The translations under genes were made by a program, and so were the position numbers. Shown piece by piece: positions 62,756 to 64,000 of a stretch of 64,000 nt of DNA. The notes under the pieces are model-generated. The model saw only the letters and a program-made list of their open reading frames with translations. It searched no databases and was not told where the DNA came from. Origin of the DNA: Parapedobacter defluvii (GTDB lineage Bacteria > Bacteroidota > Bacteroidia > Sphingobacteriales > Sphingobacteriaceae); assembly GCF_014642075.1 (NCBI RefSeq), contig NZ_BMIK01000008.1, positions 156,033-220,032 of the forward strand, in the 5' to 3' direction. Numbering within the stretch: position 1 is the first letter of the stretch; each line of letters starts with the position of its first letter.

Positions 62756-64000
62756 CTATTTTACCGTTGTCGAACCAATTAGGTTTGCACCGAGGTCAGC
62801 ATCCCAGCTATTTCCCTTATTCGCGAACCGTATGCAGCGCCTGTTGGCGCTTTGCTCTTTGGGGTCGTTGATTTTCAGGTAGATGCCGTAATCTCCGGCG
62901 GGAACGCTGCCAAATTCGGACATCGCAACCGAGAAGTTCAGGTCACGCCAAGCAGCGGTATTGTCGGGCCGGCCGTTTCCGTTCTCATCGGCCAGCCAGT
63001 CCCTGGCATCCAGGTTGGTAAGTGCGGTGTAGGTGCCGGAACCGGTTTTGGATTTCAGGATAACCGACACATTTTTCCGGTTGACCACATTGCCGAAACC
63101 GACGTTCTGGATCCTTCCCTCGAACCTCAGGGTACCGTTCTGCTTTACCCATCCGCTTGCTTTGGCCTCACGCAGCACCAACCGGTATCCGAGCCGGTCG
63201 CGCATGTACTCCAGTCCGTTCCTGCCGTCATATACCGGGTCAAAGACGGCCGTTTTGGTTGGTCCGGTGAAAGGGGGAGTTGTCTCACTGCCCGATGCGG
63301 GAAACGTAACCGGTTTGGTAACGTTCGCTTCATTATAACTAAAATTGCTCCACCGCGAATAATTACCGTGCCGCATGTTTGCAGCAGTTGTCCGGAATAA
63401 TTGGGCTTCTAGGATAGCGCCCGGCATATTGCCATGTACGTTATCACCGATCCCGCCTTCGACCTGGGTCATTGTGTTTTGGTTATGGATCCAGGTAAGC
63501 GCTTTGTAACGATCAAAAGTTCCAGCATCGAGTCCGGAATTAGTCAACAAGCTACGTCCTTTGGATTCTGTCTGCGTATATCTATTTGCATAACTATCGT
63601 CAAATACCCCAAAACGTGCCTCCGGTGTGCCCTTTTTGGGAACCGGTATCTCGTGCATATTATCAAAGTTGTATGTCGTCCCGTAGGTAGCATTATACCA
63701 TACTAAGAATCCGCCAGAATATGCGATCAGAATCCGCGAATCGGGCACCGCATCCAGATAGGCGTCCATAACCTTCCTGTATGCCTCGGGGTCCTCGGCC
63801 ATGGGGGAGGAATGCTGTTCGCCCCATGGGCCAAACATTCCGGTTTTGACACACATGATGATGTCCTCGAATTCATGGAAAACCGGTTTGAGCTGCCAGA
63901 TGTGGTATTCGATCCAATTTTTGTCCGTATGGCCGGGTACATCGCACATGGCCGAAGGATTATTGGGGGTTACGTATGCCGGTTCGGGCCCGTGGATCAG
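62756..64000 (-). CDS. DUF4832-like protein, 5' end outside the window
   Basis: The frame stays open to the window edge on the minus strand, so the N-terminus is missing (Met at 63949 is internal). The visible part has FEDIIMCVKTGMFGPWGEQHSS, a TIM-barrel-like stretch with GxWGE typical of DUF4874/DUF4832 proteins, then LVWYNATYGTTYNFDNM and a C-terminal beta domain (RFEGRIQNVGFGNVVNRKNV). Members are often found with glycan or exopolysaccharide genes. Function unknown. Confidence 0.72.
   Translation of the reverse strand: MIHGPEPAYVTPNNPSAMCDVPGHTDKNWIEYHIWQLKPVFHEFEDIIMCVKTGMFGPWGEQHSSPMAEDPEAYRKVMDAYLDAVPDSRILIAYSGGFLVWYNATYGTTYNFDNMHEIPVPKKGTPEARFGVFDDSYANRYTQTESKGRSLLTNSGLDAGTFDRYKALTWIHNQNTMTQVEGGIGDNVHGNMPGAILEAQLFRTTAANMRHGNYSRWSNFSYNEANVTKPVTFPASGSETTPPFTGPTKTAVFDPVYDGRNGLEYMRDRLGYRLVLREAKASGWVKQNGTLRFEGRIQNVGFGNVVNRKNVSVILKSKTGSGTYTALTNLDARDWLADENGNGRPDNTAAWRDLNFSVAMSEFGSVPAGDYGIYLKINDPKEQSANRRCIRFANKGNSWDADLGANLIGSTTVK

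Overview
The window looks like chromosomal DNA of a Bacteroidota, most likely a Sphingobacteriaceae member of the Pedobacter/Parapedobacter type. The reasons are three SusC/SusD-type loci, a hybrid two-component regulator, an ECF sigma/FecR pair, exported Gfo/Idh/MocA enzymes with twin-arginine leaders, Bacteroidota-type TAnnTTTG promoter elements and a hemC-hemD fusion. Genus is inference; no rRNA or tRNA gene was recognised.

Layout. 1-5.6 kb: tail of a polysaccharide-utilisation locus (SusD, terminator) followed by two exported Gfo/Idh oxidoreductases and an exported TIM-barrel protein. 5.8-9.4 kb: small membrane protein, then an arginine unit (promoter, possible leader peptide, GNAT acetyltransferase, argG, argC). 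9.4-10.2 kb: DUF1275 membrane protein. 10.3-22.7 kb: a sigma-driven glycan locus (ECF sigma, FecR, STN-SusC, SusD, clan GH-A-like lipoprotein, FN3/DUF1566 lipoprotein, GH92 mannosidase). 22.7-28.2 kb: tetrapyrrole genes hemA, hemC-hemD, hemB, hemL on the minus strand. 28.5-31.0 kb: galM and an unknown secreted protein. 31.4-44.0 kb: a second glycan locus (TIM-barrel protein, NUDIX-type regulator, hybrid two-component system, SusC, SusD, Gfo/Idh). 44.0-46.9 kb: nuoA-nuoB-purK-purE on the minus strand. 46.9-53.9 kb: small secreted protein, AraC regulator and four genes that read as a chaperone/usher-like surface fibre system. 53.9-57.7 kb: ffh, zinc metallopeptidase, frr, pyrH. 57.8-64.0 kb: a minus-strand catabolic cluster (nitrilase, DUF3299-like, GH109-like, amidohydrolase, CBM9-like, DUF4832-like, the last cut by the window edge).

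The strongest candidate for an undescribed system is the 46.9-53.9 kb locus: pilin-like subunits with alternating hydrophobic C-terminal strands, a PapD-like chaperone retaining both basic cleft motifs, a two-domain tip-like subunit and a 950-residue outer-membrane barrel. Classical chaperone/usher pili are not the usual Bacteroidota pili, which are lipoprotein-based type V. Two further unusual signals are the 9-unit heptamer arrays placed directly at a stop codon inside the hem and pur gene runs, and an Arg-codon-containing short ORF ahead of the arginine genes.
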